Shown piece by piece: positions 6,887 to 13,661 of a DNA stretch of 50,041 nt; the first letter of the stretch is position 1; each line of letters begins with the position of its first letter. The translations under genes and the position numbers were made by a program. The notes under the pieces were generated by a model. That model was given only the letters and a program-made list of their open reading frames with translations, did no database searches and was not told where the DNA came from. The DNA is from a virus: the IMG/VR virus record IMGVR_UViG_3300037200_000048, positions 1-50,041 of that record. The stretch is one strand, 5' to 3'.

Positions 6887-7012
6887 ATGAATAATTCTTA
6901 TAAGGCTGGCAATTCGTCATTTCACACGTTACGCTCAAGCAGCGCGAGCGCGATGCGAGCTTGCTCGACAGCGCACGAGCCTCTTGAGCGGTCTAGTGAA
7001 GGGACAGCATGA
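6887..7012 (+). CDS. possible 41-aa small protein
   Basis: The ORF begins MNNSYKAGNSSF and ends in an ATGA overlap with the next gene. Its Shine-Dalgarno is weak (GAGAAAAAG) and most of it lies in a large inverted repeat (6932-6990), so the region may instead be a structured leader. Low confidence. Confidence 0.3.
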   Translation: MNNSYKAGNSSFHTLRSSSASAMRACSTAHEPLERSSEGTA

Positions 7013-7167
7013 TTCGAGAATACAGTTTGGAGCGTGACGGAAATGGGAGGCCAACTAAGCTCTGTTGGTTGGGCGACCGAGAGATTCCCCGTCCCAATTC
7101 CAAAGCCGAGACGGATGCCGCTAAACTTGCCGAATATGAATCAATATATGGGAAGAGGACGACCTAA
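7009..7167 (+). CDS. small hypothetical protein, 52 aa
   Basis: The ATG follows GAAGGGACAGC (good Shine-Dalgarno). The short product begins MIREYSLERDGNGRPTKLCW. It is directly abutted by the GTG of the next gene (stop TAA then GTG), so the two are likely co-translated. Function unknown. Confidence 0.55.
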   Translation: MIREYSLERDGNGRPTKLCWLGDREIPRPNSKAETDAAKLAEYESIYGKRTT

Positions 7168-7758
7168 GTGACCGCGCCTGAGATGGCTTCACGCTTCGGC
7201 GCACGTGGCCCCAGCCGTGGCCCATGGAGGGCCAGATGCCCCGTCCACGGCTCACGGGGACTCACGCTGGCCATCTATCCAAAGGCAGACCGTACCTGTC
7301 TAGTCTGCTTCGCTGGGTGCGCCTCCGATGACGTGCTGATAGCCGTGGGGCTGACGTGGAAGGACTGCTACTACCAGCCGCGCACAAAGATCGATGCGAA
7401 GGCGCAGCAAGAGTATCGCAGGGAGCGGGAAGTAGCAGAGAAGAGGGCAAGCGACATCCGCATCGGCGTCTGGATCATTCGCTTCGCTCGGCGGGGATAT
7501 ACCCGCGAAGACCGCGACCTTGACATCAGTGCTCTATGCGCCTGCGCCATCGTTCTGACCAATAAGGCCATCCCCACGTGGGAATCGATTCTGCGGAGGC
7601 ACAATGAGCGAATCCTTGCCGCTGAACATTGCATGGAACGGGGTATGCTGCCAGAAGTGGTGCATACAAGGCCGAGTTTTCCCTGCGGCGACTGGAACCC
7701 ACCTTTGACAATGGAGCATTTCAACCCGCCGTATCCGACGAATCCGAGGACAGCATGA
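7168..7758 (+). CDS. primase-type (CHC2-like) zinc-binding protein, no polymerase domain
   Basis: GTG start immediately after the previous stop, with GGAAGAGG upstream. Residues 24-51 (CPVH ... CLVCFAGC) fit the N-terminal zinc ribbon of bacterial and phage DNA primases, including the hydrophobic strand LTLAIYP before the second cysteine pair and the helix DDVLIAVGL after it. At 196 residues there is no room for a TOPRIM catalytic domain, and the remainder is a charged helix region. It may recruit host primase or be a template-recognition stub. It overlaps the following ATG. Confidence 0.65.
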   Translation: MTAPEMASRFGARGPSRGPWRARCPVHGSRGLTLAIYPKADRTCLVCFAGCASDDVLIAVGLTWKDCYYQPRTKIDAKAQQEYRREREVAEKRASDIRIGVWIIRFARRGYTREDRDLDISALCACAIVLTNKAIPTWESILRRHNERILAAEHCMERGMLPEVVHTRPSFPCGDWNPPLTMEHFNPPYPTNPRTA

Positions 7759-7934
7759 GCACACGGAGCACCATCTACTATCACAAGGCTGACGCAACAG
7801 CTCCCCACATCCACATCTTCACAGATGTGGCGCTCGAAGATGGGGACGACCCGATCCGGATGGAGATTCAGACGGAGTATGCGTTGATCGACGTTCCACT
7901 CCCGAAAGACCTCTGTGAAAGGTTCGGACTATGA
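7755..7934 (+). CDS. small hypothetical protein, 59 aa
   Basis: ATGA overlaps at both ends. Starts MSTRSTIYYHKADATAPHIH and has two His residues and an acidic turn (EDGDDPIRMEIQ), suggesting a small beta-sheet fold. No family recognised; widely distributed phage proteins with a similar beginning exist without known function. Confidence 0.6.
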   Translation: MSTRSTIYYHKADATAPHIHIFTDVALEDGDDPIRMEIQTEYALIDVPLPKDLCERFGL

Positions 7935-8542
7935 CCGATTGGAATACCCTCCCCGACCCAGAAGCCGAGTCTACCATCTGGAACCAACTCAAGGTCTACG
8001 CCGAGATCGACCGCGTGAAGTGGGGAACCATCGGCCTTATGGCCCATGAAGTCCGTAAGCGCGGCCTGTGGAAGGCCAGAACAGACCCCGAAGACGGCTT
8101 CCCATGCCGCAGCTTCAACCGCTGGGTGCAGATATGCCCCTACCCTCACTCGACCGTACGCGCAGCCCTAGCGGATGTGGATGAACTGAAGGGCGACGTG
8201 TCTGCGGCGGACTTGGCAGAAATCCCACAGTCGAACTTCTCCACCATGAAGCTAATAAGCACAGACTATCGCAAGCGTCCCGACGTGCTGAAAGCGGCGA
8301 AAAGTCTGGGCCTGGACAAGTTCATGGCGAAGACCTACCCGGAGCAGCACCTCAGCGACCGTTCTCCCTTTCGCCTCACCCCAACCGATGAGCAGCGGGC
8401 GGAGATTGAGGAGGCTATCGAACTGGCCATCCAGTGCGGCGATGCTACCAGCAAAGAGGAGGCTATCTTCATGTGGGCAATCAATTACCGGCAGGAGCGC
8501 CAGCAACGCATCATGGACTCAGGGGAGTGCGCCCATGCCTAA
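7931..8542 (+). CDS. hypothetical protein, 203 aa, possibly DNA-binding
   Basis: Translationally coupled to the gene before it. The central part (FNRWVQICPYPHSTVRAALA, about 62-81) could contain a helix-turn-helix, followed by a helical segment (RKRPDVLKAAKSLGLDKFMA) reminiscent of phage ParB-like or replication accessory proteins. The match is by eye only. It lies between a primase-like zinc protein and nucleases, so a DNA-processing role fits. The stop overlaps the nuclease start by 8 bases. Confidence 0.6.
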   Translation: MTDWNTLPDPEAESTIWNQLKVYAEIDRVKWGTIGLMAHEVRKRGLWKARTDPEDGFPCRSFNRWVQICPYPHSTVRAALADVDELKGDVSAADLAEIPQSNFSTMKLISTDYRKRPDVLKAAKSLGLDKFMAKTYPEQHLSDRSPFRLTPTDEQRAEIEEAIELAIQCGDATSKEEAIFMWAINYRQERQQRIMDSGECAHA

Positions 8543-9212
8543 GCTACCGAAGAAACTTAGTCCCGGTGAAGAAGAATTCGCCTTGCACTGCTCCATCTAT
8601 AAGCTCACCCCGGAGCGCGAGTACGTATTCCATCCTGGACGCCAGTGGAGATTCGACTTCGCTTGGCCTGGGGAGAAGGTGGCCGTTGAGATCGAGGGTG
8701 GAACGGCCTTCGGGAAGTCGCGCCATAGTCGGGGCGCAGGGTTCGTCGGGGACTGTCGAAAATATAATGCGGCGGCTCTGCTCGAATGGTTGGTGTTCAG
8801 GTTCACGACAGAGATGGTCCATTCTGGAGAGGGGATAGATACTATTCGGCAAGCATTGGGTGTAAGAACGGAGATGGTGACTACTGGGGAATCCTTCGAC
8901 CCCATAACGGAAGGCTCTGGCATGATCCGACCGAGAAGCAAGCCCCGACCGGGAAGACTAAAAGGTGCGGCGTTACAGGCGCTCCGAACTTCATGCTGGT
9001 TGCGCGATAGAGGTTGCTGCGTCAGGTGCGGAGTGGACGTTTGGCAGGAGTTGCCGCATACCAAAGATAACGCCTTCCATATGGCTCACAAGCGCAACAA
9101 ACGGATGTGGGGCGATACGCTGGAGAACGTGCAAACCGAGTGCGGTGCCTGCCATCGTGCATGGCATTTGAACGGCCCTACCATGAAAAAGCCTTGCCCT
9201 CCCAAGGTTTAG
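8535..9212 (+). CDS. PD-(D/E)XK and HNH fusion endonuclease
   Basis: A 225-residue two-domain protein. Residues 37-56 (RQWRFDFAWPGEKVAVEIEG) show the PD-(D/E)XK core of DUF559/VSR-like nucleases (D41, E52 or E54). Residues 158-211 form an HNH fold: CCVRC (161-165), HMAH (182-185), GDTLENVQ (193-200), CGACH (203-207). Each core alone would be a nuclease; fusion suggests a DNA-repair, branch-cutting or anti-competitor enzyme. The start at 8535 is the first ATG after the previous coding region. A second HNH gene follows two bases after the stop. Confidence 0.75.
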   Translation: MPKLPKKLSPGEEEFALHCSIYKLTPEREYVFHPGRQWRFDFAWPGEKVAVEIEGGTAFGKSRHSRGAGFVGDCRKYNAAALLEWLVFRFTTEMVHSGEGIDTIRQALGVRTEMVTTGESFDPITEGSGMIRPRSKPRPGRLKGAALQALRTSCWLRDRGCCVRCGVDVWQELPHTKDNAFHMAHKRNKRMWGDTLENVQTECGACHRAWHLNGPTMKKPCPPKV

Positions 9213-9213
9213 C

Positions 9214-9789
9214 ATGTATGCTATGGCAATGACACCACTCCACGTAGAACGGTTTTGGACTAGAGTTCAGAAGCTCAACGGGTGTTGGCCTTGGACGGGT
9301 TCTTTAGACCACTACGGCTATGGTCGTTGCGCCATTGAAGGCAAGCACTACAAGGCGCATCGCCTGGCATTTTTGCTAACAACAGGGGATCTGCCGAATG
9401 GTAAAGAACTGCACCACACTTGCGAAAACAAGCGGTGCTGTAATCCTAATCATCTTGTCCCACTGACGCGCAGGGAGCATATCGCAGTAACCAAATATAC
9501 CCGCTCCACACACTGCAAGAATGGGCATCCTTTTGATGCAGAGAATACCTACGTTTGGCGAGGTATGAGGTGTTGCCGGACGTGCAATTTGATGTATACC
9601 CGTCTACGCCGAAAGGTTGATCTAGACCCTATTCGCTATCCGCAGGAGTGTTGGAAGTGCGGTCATAAATGGATTGCAAGACTTCCATCGCCGAAGCAAT
9701 GCGTCAACCTGAAATGCAAGGTGAGACAGAAACACGCCCAAGGCCCCAGTTACACCAAACCAGTTCCACCCAAGGACGTATCCCGATGA
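9214..9789 (+). CDS. HNH homing-type endonuclease with zinc-ribbon tail
   Basis: A 191-residue protein. Residues 44-81 (KHYKAHRLAF ... HHTCENKRCCNPNHL) match the HNH_3 family with its His-Cys metal site. STHCKNGHPFDAENTYVWRG (about 98-117) and CCRTCN form the second metal site usual in phage homing enzymes. The C-terminal 60 residues add another ribbon (CWKCGHKW ... CVNLKC). ATG at 9214 has CAAGG upstream, but ATGs at 9223 and 9229 are also possible. It may be a free-standing homing endonuclease that inserted after the fusion nuclease. Confidence 0.8.
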   Translation: MYAMAMTPLHVERFWTRVQKLNGCWPWTGSLDHYGYGRCAIEGKHYKAHRLAFLLTTGDLPNGKELHHTCENKRCCNPNHLVPLTRREHIAVTKYTRSTHCKNGHPFDAENTYVWRGMRCCRTCNLMYTRLRRKVDLDPIRYPQECWKCGHKWIARLPSPKQCVNLKCKVRQKHAQGPSYTKPVPPKDVSR

Positions 9790-9965
9790 GCAAGCCCGAT
9801 GCAGTACCCGCCAAGCCGAAATTTTCCTGCACTGAGTGTGGCGGCGATGCCCTCGTTGGTTATGGAAATGGATGGGAAGGTCGCGTGAAGAAAGGCGAGC
9901 GGCTTTGCACTCGCTGCTTCCAGAAGCGCGGCGGTGAGAACTTTTTTGGAGGTAAGAGAAAATGA
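9786..9965 (+). CDS. zinc-ribbon protein, 59 aa
   Basis: ATGA overlap with the HNH gene. CTECGGDALVGYG and LCTRCFQKRGG provide four cysteines in two CxxC pairs about 26 residues apart, a typical zinc ribbon. Basic C-terminus. Possibly nucleic-acid binding. Coupled to the following gene by another 4-base overlap. Confidence 0.65.
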   Translation: MSKPDAVPAKPKFSCTECGGDALVGYGNGWEGRVKKGERLCTRCFQKRGGENFFGGKRK

Positions 9966-10360
9966 CCACCGGACAGTCCGAAGTTCTGGGTACTTGCGAC
10001 AAACATTTCGGCGAACACGAGTTCGATTTCCGTGGCCAATCCCGCTGCGTCAACTGGAAGCCCGTTGCTGCGCCAGAGAAGCAGGAGGATGGGTGCCCTA
10101 ACTGTGGCCGTTCAGATGGATGGCACAAGGCTGAAGGTCATCCCCCTCCGCCTGTAGGTGACTGCCGCAAAATCGTGTGGTTGTCTGACGGTCAGATGGA
10201 GTGGTGGGGCATACGCGCTTACGGGAATCATGGCGGGACTGGTTACGATTCAGACTATTGCTGGATGAACAATGGAGCAAAGGAAAGCGCAACAGTTCTG
10301 TTTTGGATGGATGGGCCGCATAACCCGAACTACCCCGCACCACCGGAGGCATCCAAATGA
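9962..10360 (+). CDS. hypothetical protein with Cys knuckle, 132 aa
   Basis: Coupled to both neighbours by ATGA overlaps. The N-terminal half contains TCDKHFGEHEFDFRGQSRC and GCPNCGRSDGWH, probable metal ligands; the C-terminal half is aromatic and Gly-rich (WWGIRAYGNHGGTGYDSDY). No family recognised. Confidence 0.6.
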   Translation: MTTGQSEVLGTCDKHFGEHEFDFRGQSRCVNWKPVAAPEKQEDGCPNCGRSDGWHKAEGHPPPPVGDCRKIVWLSDGQMEWWGIRAYGNHGGTGYDSDYCWMNNGAKESATVLFWMDGPHNPNYPAPPEASK

Positions 10361-10590
10361 CCACCCCAAGCGATCCCGAACCGGTTCATTGCACAGGATG
10401 CGCCAAGCCGGATGGATTCAACGGCGAGACGCATCAGCACGGAACTATTGAGCATCCAGACGCCCCGCCCAGACAATCCGCCGCCGAGCGCGATAGGGAC
10501 GCGGCAATCGCGATGCTGCGACGGTTGTACGAGGACGGCGACAAGCGTGGAGTGTGGGACTTTCTTGCCGCGCAGAAGGTGAAGGTATGA
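10357..10590 (+). CDS. last early-operon gene, 77-aa zinc-knuckle protein
   Basis: ATGA overlap at start. VHCTGCAKPDGFNGETHQHG (about 10-29) supplies a Cys/His cluster, followed by a helical tail (RDAAIAMLRRLYEDGDKRGV). The rightward operon ends here; the leftward late genes end 40 bases further on, so the two transcripts converge. Confidence 0.6.
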   Translation: MTTPSDPEPVHCTGCAKPDGFNGETHQHGTIEHPDAPPRQSAAERDRDAAIAMLRRLYEDGDKRGVWDFLAAQKVKV

Positions 10591-10629
10591 CGGGCCACGC
10601 TCTATCGCAGTACGGCAGCGCGGGAAGGG

Positions 10630-11235
10630 TCAGACCCTCTTCGCCTTCGCCAGAGCCGCATCGATTGTTGCGTCTCCGGTAGGGGAAAGCAAGGCATTCA
10701 CCTTGGCCTTTGTCTCCGCCTTGGTAAGCGGCGTGGTCACAGTGAAAGTCTCTCCCGCCGCAGCCTTGAGGCCGGGGATGAGGCTTCCCCACGCGGTAAG
10801 CTGCTGAAGCACCACGGCCACGATCCCAGCAATAACATTCAGCACATTCGCCGGCAGACCGAGATTCGAGAAGTCGGTCGCCAGGTTCGCCTGCACGTCA
10901 GCCAGCGCGGACTCGATTGCGGTCAGGAGCGTGGGACTGGGAGCGGCGCTGTACTCGTCGAGCAACTTCTCCAAGTCGGAGATGCCGGTCTGCACTTTGT
11001 CGATCCATGCGGTCACGACAGCCAGGCCAGCTTCGAGCGACGTGTCGCCCGTAAGGCCCGCGATAAAACTGCCGATGGACGTAATACTTGCCCCGGCGAG
11101 GGTAATGATTGAGGATGCATCGGTGAGCCATGTCGGGGCCGCGCAGCCCACCATGAGCATCGCAATGCCGCCGATGAGCAGCACGAGGGAGAGCATCTTG
11201 AGGGCGTGACGGTAGCGAATAAGAATCTTGCGCAT
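10630..11235 (-). CDS. lipoprotein of the lysis-like module, 201 aa
   Basis: The start at 11235 gives a lipoprotein signal: basic N-terminus (MRKILIRYRHALK), hydrophobic core, and lipobox MVGC with Cys31. An outer- or inner-membrane lipoprotein is expected. The mature part is helical with an inner hydrophobic stretch (LNVIAGIVAVVLQQLTAWGS). ATG shares one base with the TAA of the holin-like gene. Position suggests a role in lysis, perhaps a spanin-like function, but no spanin family match is claimed. Confidence 0.7.
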   Translation of the reverse strand: MRKILIRYRHALKMLSLVLLIGGIAMLMVGCAAPTWLTDASSIITLAGASITSIGSFIAGLTGDTSLEAGLAVVTAWIDKVQTGISDLEKLLDEYSAAPSPTLLTAIESALADVQANLATDFSNLGLPANVLNVIAGIVAVVLQQLTAWGSLIPGLKAAAGETFTVTTPLTKAETKAKVNALLSPTGDATIDAALAKAKRV

Positions 11236-11507
11236 TATGATTTCTCCGGTTCTGGTTTGGGGTCGATGACGACCGATTCGGTTGTGACTGTCTGCTTGAT
11301 GCCGAGTATCCCCTCGACTTCGGGATTGTGGAGCAGGCCAACTATGCCGGTGATGACGCCCAGCGCCGCCGAGACATGCGGATGGAGTTTGGCGAAGGCG
11401 AACACCGGGGCGCTCACGGCAGGGATTTGGAGCAGGCTTCCCAACCCAAGAAGGAACGCAACAATCGATTTCGTGCTCACCTTGAGGCGGGACAGGTCGA
11501 TAGTCAT
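11235..11507 (-). CDS. holin-like small membrane protein, 90 aa
   Basis: GGAGGAATCG precedes the ATG. Two hydrophobic segments (SIVAFLLGLGSLLQIPAVSA, about 14-33; SAALGVITGIVGLLHN, about 46-61) separated by a short loop, and a charged C-terminus (PKPEPEKS), fit two-span phage holins. No endolysin was recognised nearby, so holin is a topology-based call. Confidence 0.6.
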   Translation of the reverse strand: MTIDLSRLKVSTKSIVAFLLGLGSLLQIPAVSAPVFAFAKLHPHVSAALGVITGIVGLLHNPEVEGILGIKQTVTTESVVIDPKPEPEKS

Positions 11508-11746
11508 CGATTCCTCCGGTCTTCAACTGGCGGCAGGCTTGGAGTAGCTTGCCCTCCATTCTCTCTTCCCGCCCAGTAGAGCGTCGTGGCATCGTCTACA
11601 AGTGCTCTGTACAGATCCAGCAAGGCATCATAGTCGGATGCCGAAACCCAATAGCCGTCAGGAAGCAACTCCATCCCTACAGCACAACCAACTTCGAGGG
11701 ATATAGGTTTAGGCGTCCTGCGCTCCACGTTTTCCGGGTCAAACAT
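11504..11746 (-). CDS. hypothetical protein, 80 aa
   Basis: ATG at 11746 chosen over longer in-frame options because GGTGAG lies 6 bases upstream and the upstream region has poor start signals. Contains SASDYDALLDLYRALVDDA, echoing the early gene at 6619-6870. Its TGA overlaps the holin-like ATG. Function unknown. Confidence 0.55.
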   Translation of the reverse strand: MFDPENVERRTPKPISLEVGCAVGMELLPDGYWVSASDYDALLDLYRALVDDATTLYWAGRENGGQATPSLPPVEDRRNR

Positions 11747-11883
11747 AGGTTGCTCACCGATCACCCAATTCGTTATCCAGTCAAATAAGAACGTGCTTAG
11801 AATCAATGATTTATAGCGGTTAGCCGTTTGCCAGTCAAACGAAACCTGTCCAGAGAATAGTCGCCGATTGCTCTCTCCTCCAT

Positions 11884-12117
11884 CTAATACCGTCCAGCAG
11901 TGAATCGGTACTCGCCCCAAGGCCAGTGCCATCCAGCAACATCGTCCGCAAACTCCCCGGCGGTCAAGTATCCAAAACGACGCCATCCCGACTGAATCGA
12001 GAAAATCCAGCGTCGGTCGCATTGAAGCGTGTGATACATCAGGTTGATGCGAAGATGACCGATGTTCCACTGCCATCCGCCGAAGATGCTGTCAGGAACT
12101 CTAATCGAAATTTCCAT
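11884..12117 (-). CDS. hypothetical Trp-rich protein, 77 aa
   Basis: ATG 8 bases after GGGAG, sharing a base with the preceding stop (TGATG). The sequence is rich in Trp and Arg (FGGWQWNIGHLRIN; WHWPWGEYRF), suggesting a compact beta fold. A stretch of about 137 bases with no convincing gene separates it from 11746. Function unknown. Confidence 0.5.
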   Translation of the reverse strand: MEISIRVPDSIFGGWQWNIGHLRINLMYHTLQCDRRWIFSIQSGWRRFGYLTAGEFADDVAGWHWPWGEYRFTAGRY

Positions 12118-12212
12118 CAATCGATCTCCCACCTGATTTGCGCGGGGCAGGCACGATCCGCCGCCCGCTTCCAGGCCTTCAGTTTGCTCACGATTTTACG
12201 CAGCCAAGCCAT
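12117..12212 (-). CDS. possible 31-aa basic small protein
   Basis: Short, strongly basic ORF (MAWLRKIVSKLKAWKRAADR) joined by TGATG to the following gene. The N-terminal stretch would form an amphipathic cationic helix. The Shine-Dalgarno is weak, so translation is uncertain. Confidence 0.35.
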   Translation of the reverse strand: MAWLRKIVSKLKAWKRAADRACPAQIRWEID

Positions 12213-12255
12213 GCGGGGATTGTACCTCACCTAACCGTCTGGTTCCACCATAAAT

Positions 12256-12534
12256 TCAGAGCGGTCGTTCTGCGCGATTCGCACTGTCTCGCCCTCCCCG
12301 TTCGTCCCTCACACCTTGCTGGTAGGAGCCGTCGATGCGGGCTGTGGTAAGTGCTTCCCGCATCTGCCTCAAGTCGTCCGTCATTTTGTCCATCTTCCCA
12401 TCCACTTTGCCGTCAACCGATGTGATCTTACCGCGGTTCAGGTAAGAGAAAATCGCCCCCAGCAGCGCTGCCAGCGCGATTATGTCGTCGGGCAGTTTAT
12501 TGATGAGGGCGACGATTACGGATGGGTCGCTCAT
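12256..12534 (-). CDS. single-span membrane protein with coiled coil (hemolysin/XhlA-like topology), 92 aa
   Basis: Hydrophobic segment DIIALAALLGAIFSYLN (about 17-33), then a charged helix (VDGKVDGKMDKMTDDLRQMR) with heptad-like spacing. This topology is used by holin-associated phage proteins. It is followed by the lysis-like genes and preceded by another membrane protein with a coiled coil. Holin function is inferred from context only. Confidence 0.55.
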   Translation of the reverse strand: MSDPSVIVALINKLPDDIIALAALLGAIFSYLNRGKITSVDGKVDGKMDKMTDDLRQMREALTTARIDGSYQQGVRDERGGRDSANRAERPL

Positions 12535-12537
12535 GGG

Positions 12538-12843
12538 TCACGCGGTGGGCTTTCGGGAGTAGGCGCTGTAGGCGAGATTGATGAGCGTGAGGACGGAAAT
12601 AAGGTAGCCGACCGCCTTCACCGATCCCGTCAACTGATCCATCGACGTTCTCAAGTCCCTTATGTCCGCTGAGTTCTGGGCCAACTGTGTTTCGGCGGTT
12701 CCAAGTCTCGCATGGTCAACTGCAACCTCAGTCGCGGTGGACTCGCGGCCCCCTTGCGCATATAGCCAGTAGCCCACAGCAGAGGAGATGGCGAGCACTA
12801 CCCAGAAGATGAGCCGACGCGCACCACTGCGCCAATGCGTCAT
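12538..12843 (-). CDS. two-span membrane protein with coiled coil, 101 aa
   Basis: The start at 12843 follows CGGAGGACTCC. Residues 11-29 (LIFWVVLAISSAVGYWLYA) and a C-terminal segment (VGYLISVLTLINLAYSAYS) are membrane spans; between them lies a helical region (TAETQLAQNSADIRDLRTSM). Likely part of the lysis set with its neighbour. No family name can be assigned. Confidence 0.55.
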   Translation of the reverse strand: MTHWRSGARRLIFWVVLAISSAVGYWLYAQGGRESTATEVAVDHARLGTAETQLAQNSADIRDLRTSMDQLTGSVKAVGYLISVLTLINLAYSAYSRKPTA

Positions 12844-12977
12844 GGAGTCCTCCGTGTTCTGCCCGACATTGCACATACTCCTCTAGGATGCCAACCAGCG
12901 ACAGCCCGTGTGCCCCAGGCTTGCGGGTATTACTCCCCAGCCGCTGCGCTACAACTAAATGCTACCACCGCCTAGAT

Positions 12978-13508
12978 TTACGACTCCAACGTAAAACTGC
13001 TAGATTTGTACGCCGCCTGCGAAACGGGAACCACCGCCGCGCCTGAGAAGATGAGTCGAACAACCGTCCACACCTTTGCACATATGTCTTGAATGTCACA
13101 GTTTACAGATTCGTAGCTCATCCCCAAGTCAGGCGCGGCCAACTTCTTCATCAAATCGGGAAAGTCTCTGGAGTAGATGTACCCGCCCACCCACAACAGA
13201 TTCTTACACACTTTGGCCTCAGTTATGATGCCGCATTTATGTTGTACCTGATGTTTTCCCGACTCGCTGCCATAGTTGATGCCCATGCACAGCAAACTGG
13301 GCAGAGCCTTGATGGCCGCTTCACGCGTAACGATAATGGTATGCCCGCGCGCTCCGCTCGGCGCTTTGTCACTGGGTTGACCGACGGTGCATAGCGCTCC
13401 GCTGAACCGCCGCAGGTTGGGATGGTGCGGCGTGGGATGAGACGCAAAGAGTCGTTGAACTGTTTTAGGTCGTGGCATCTTGAACTCAAGTCTACGCGGA
13501 TCGACCAT
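12978..13508 (-). CDS. prohead-protease-like protein, 176 aa
   Basis: The central part resembles the capsid-maturation protease-like family: ITREAA-type entry, LPSLLCMGINYG (about 70-81), HKCGIITEAKV, LWVGGYIYSRDFPDLMKKL (about 104-122), LGMSYESVNCDI, and FSGAAVVPVSQAAYKSSS at the end. This pattern (GxIT, oGYIY...DFP, GMSYE, FxGAA) is known to me from phage prohead protease-like proteins. The start may be 13508 or 13478 (MPRPKTV); neither has a good Shine-Dalgarno. The gene is about 17 kb away from the capsid genes, between lysis-like and tail genes. Confidence 0.5.
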   Translation of the reverse strand: MVDPRRLEFKMPRPKTVQRLFASHPTPHHPNLRRFSGALCTVGQPSDKAPSGARGHTIIVTREAAIKALPSLLCMGINYGSESGKHQVQHKCGIITEAKVCKNLLWVGGYIYSRDFPDLMKKLAAPDLGMSYESVNCDIQDICAKVWTVVRLIFSGAAVVPVSQAAYKSSSFTLES

Positions 13509-13647
13509 CGGATGCCAAGAGTTTCCATCGGGCTAATTCTTCTTTGAGGGCCTCAATCTCTTCCTGTTGCTTCCGCAGGTACTCATTCATCGAACGCAGA
13601 TCGTAGTAGCAGAACAGCCCTTTTTGCACTGGCTTGGGACGTTCCAT
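13492..13647 (-). CDS. small coiled-coil protein, 51 aa
   Basis: ATG 5 bases after GGGGTG. The C-terminal two thirds is a helix with heptad spacing (LRKQQEEIEALKEELARWKL). It overlaps the protease-like gene by 17 bases and follows the lectin-like protein gene by 14 bases. Could be an oligomerising accessory. Function unknown. Confidence 0.6.
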   Translation of the reverse strand: MERPKPVQKGLFCYYDLRSMNEYLRKQQEEIEALKEELARWKLLASDGRSA

Positions 13648-13661
13648 AATTTCACCCCATT

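Noticed and set aside
10626-10638. AGGGTCAGACCCT as a terminator between converging operons
   Set aside because: The stem is short with a 3-base loop and no T-run follows on either strand.
10587-10682. 31-aa ORF (MTGHALSQYG) at the end of the early operon
   Set aside because: It begins at an ATGA overlap, but more than half of it lies antisense to the lipoprotein gene and the sequence is low in information.
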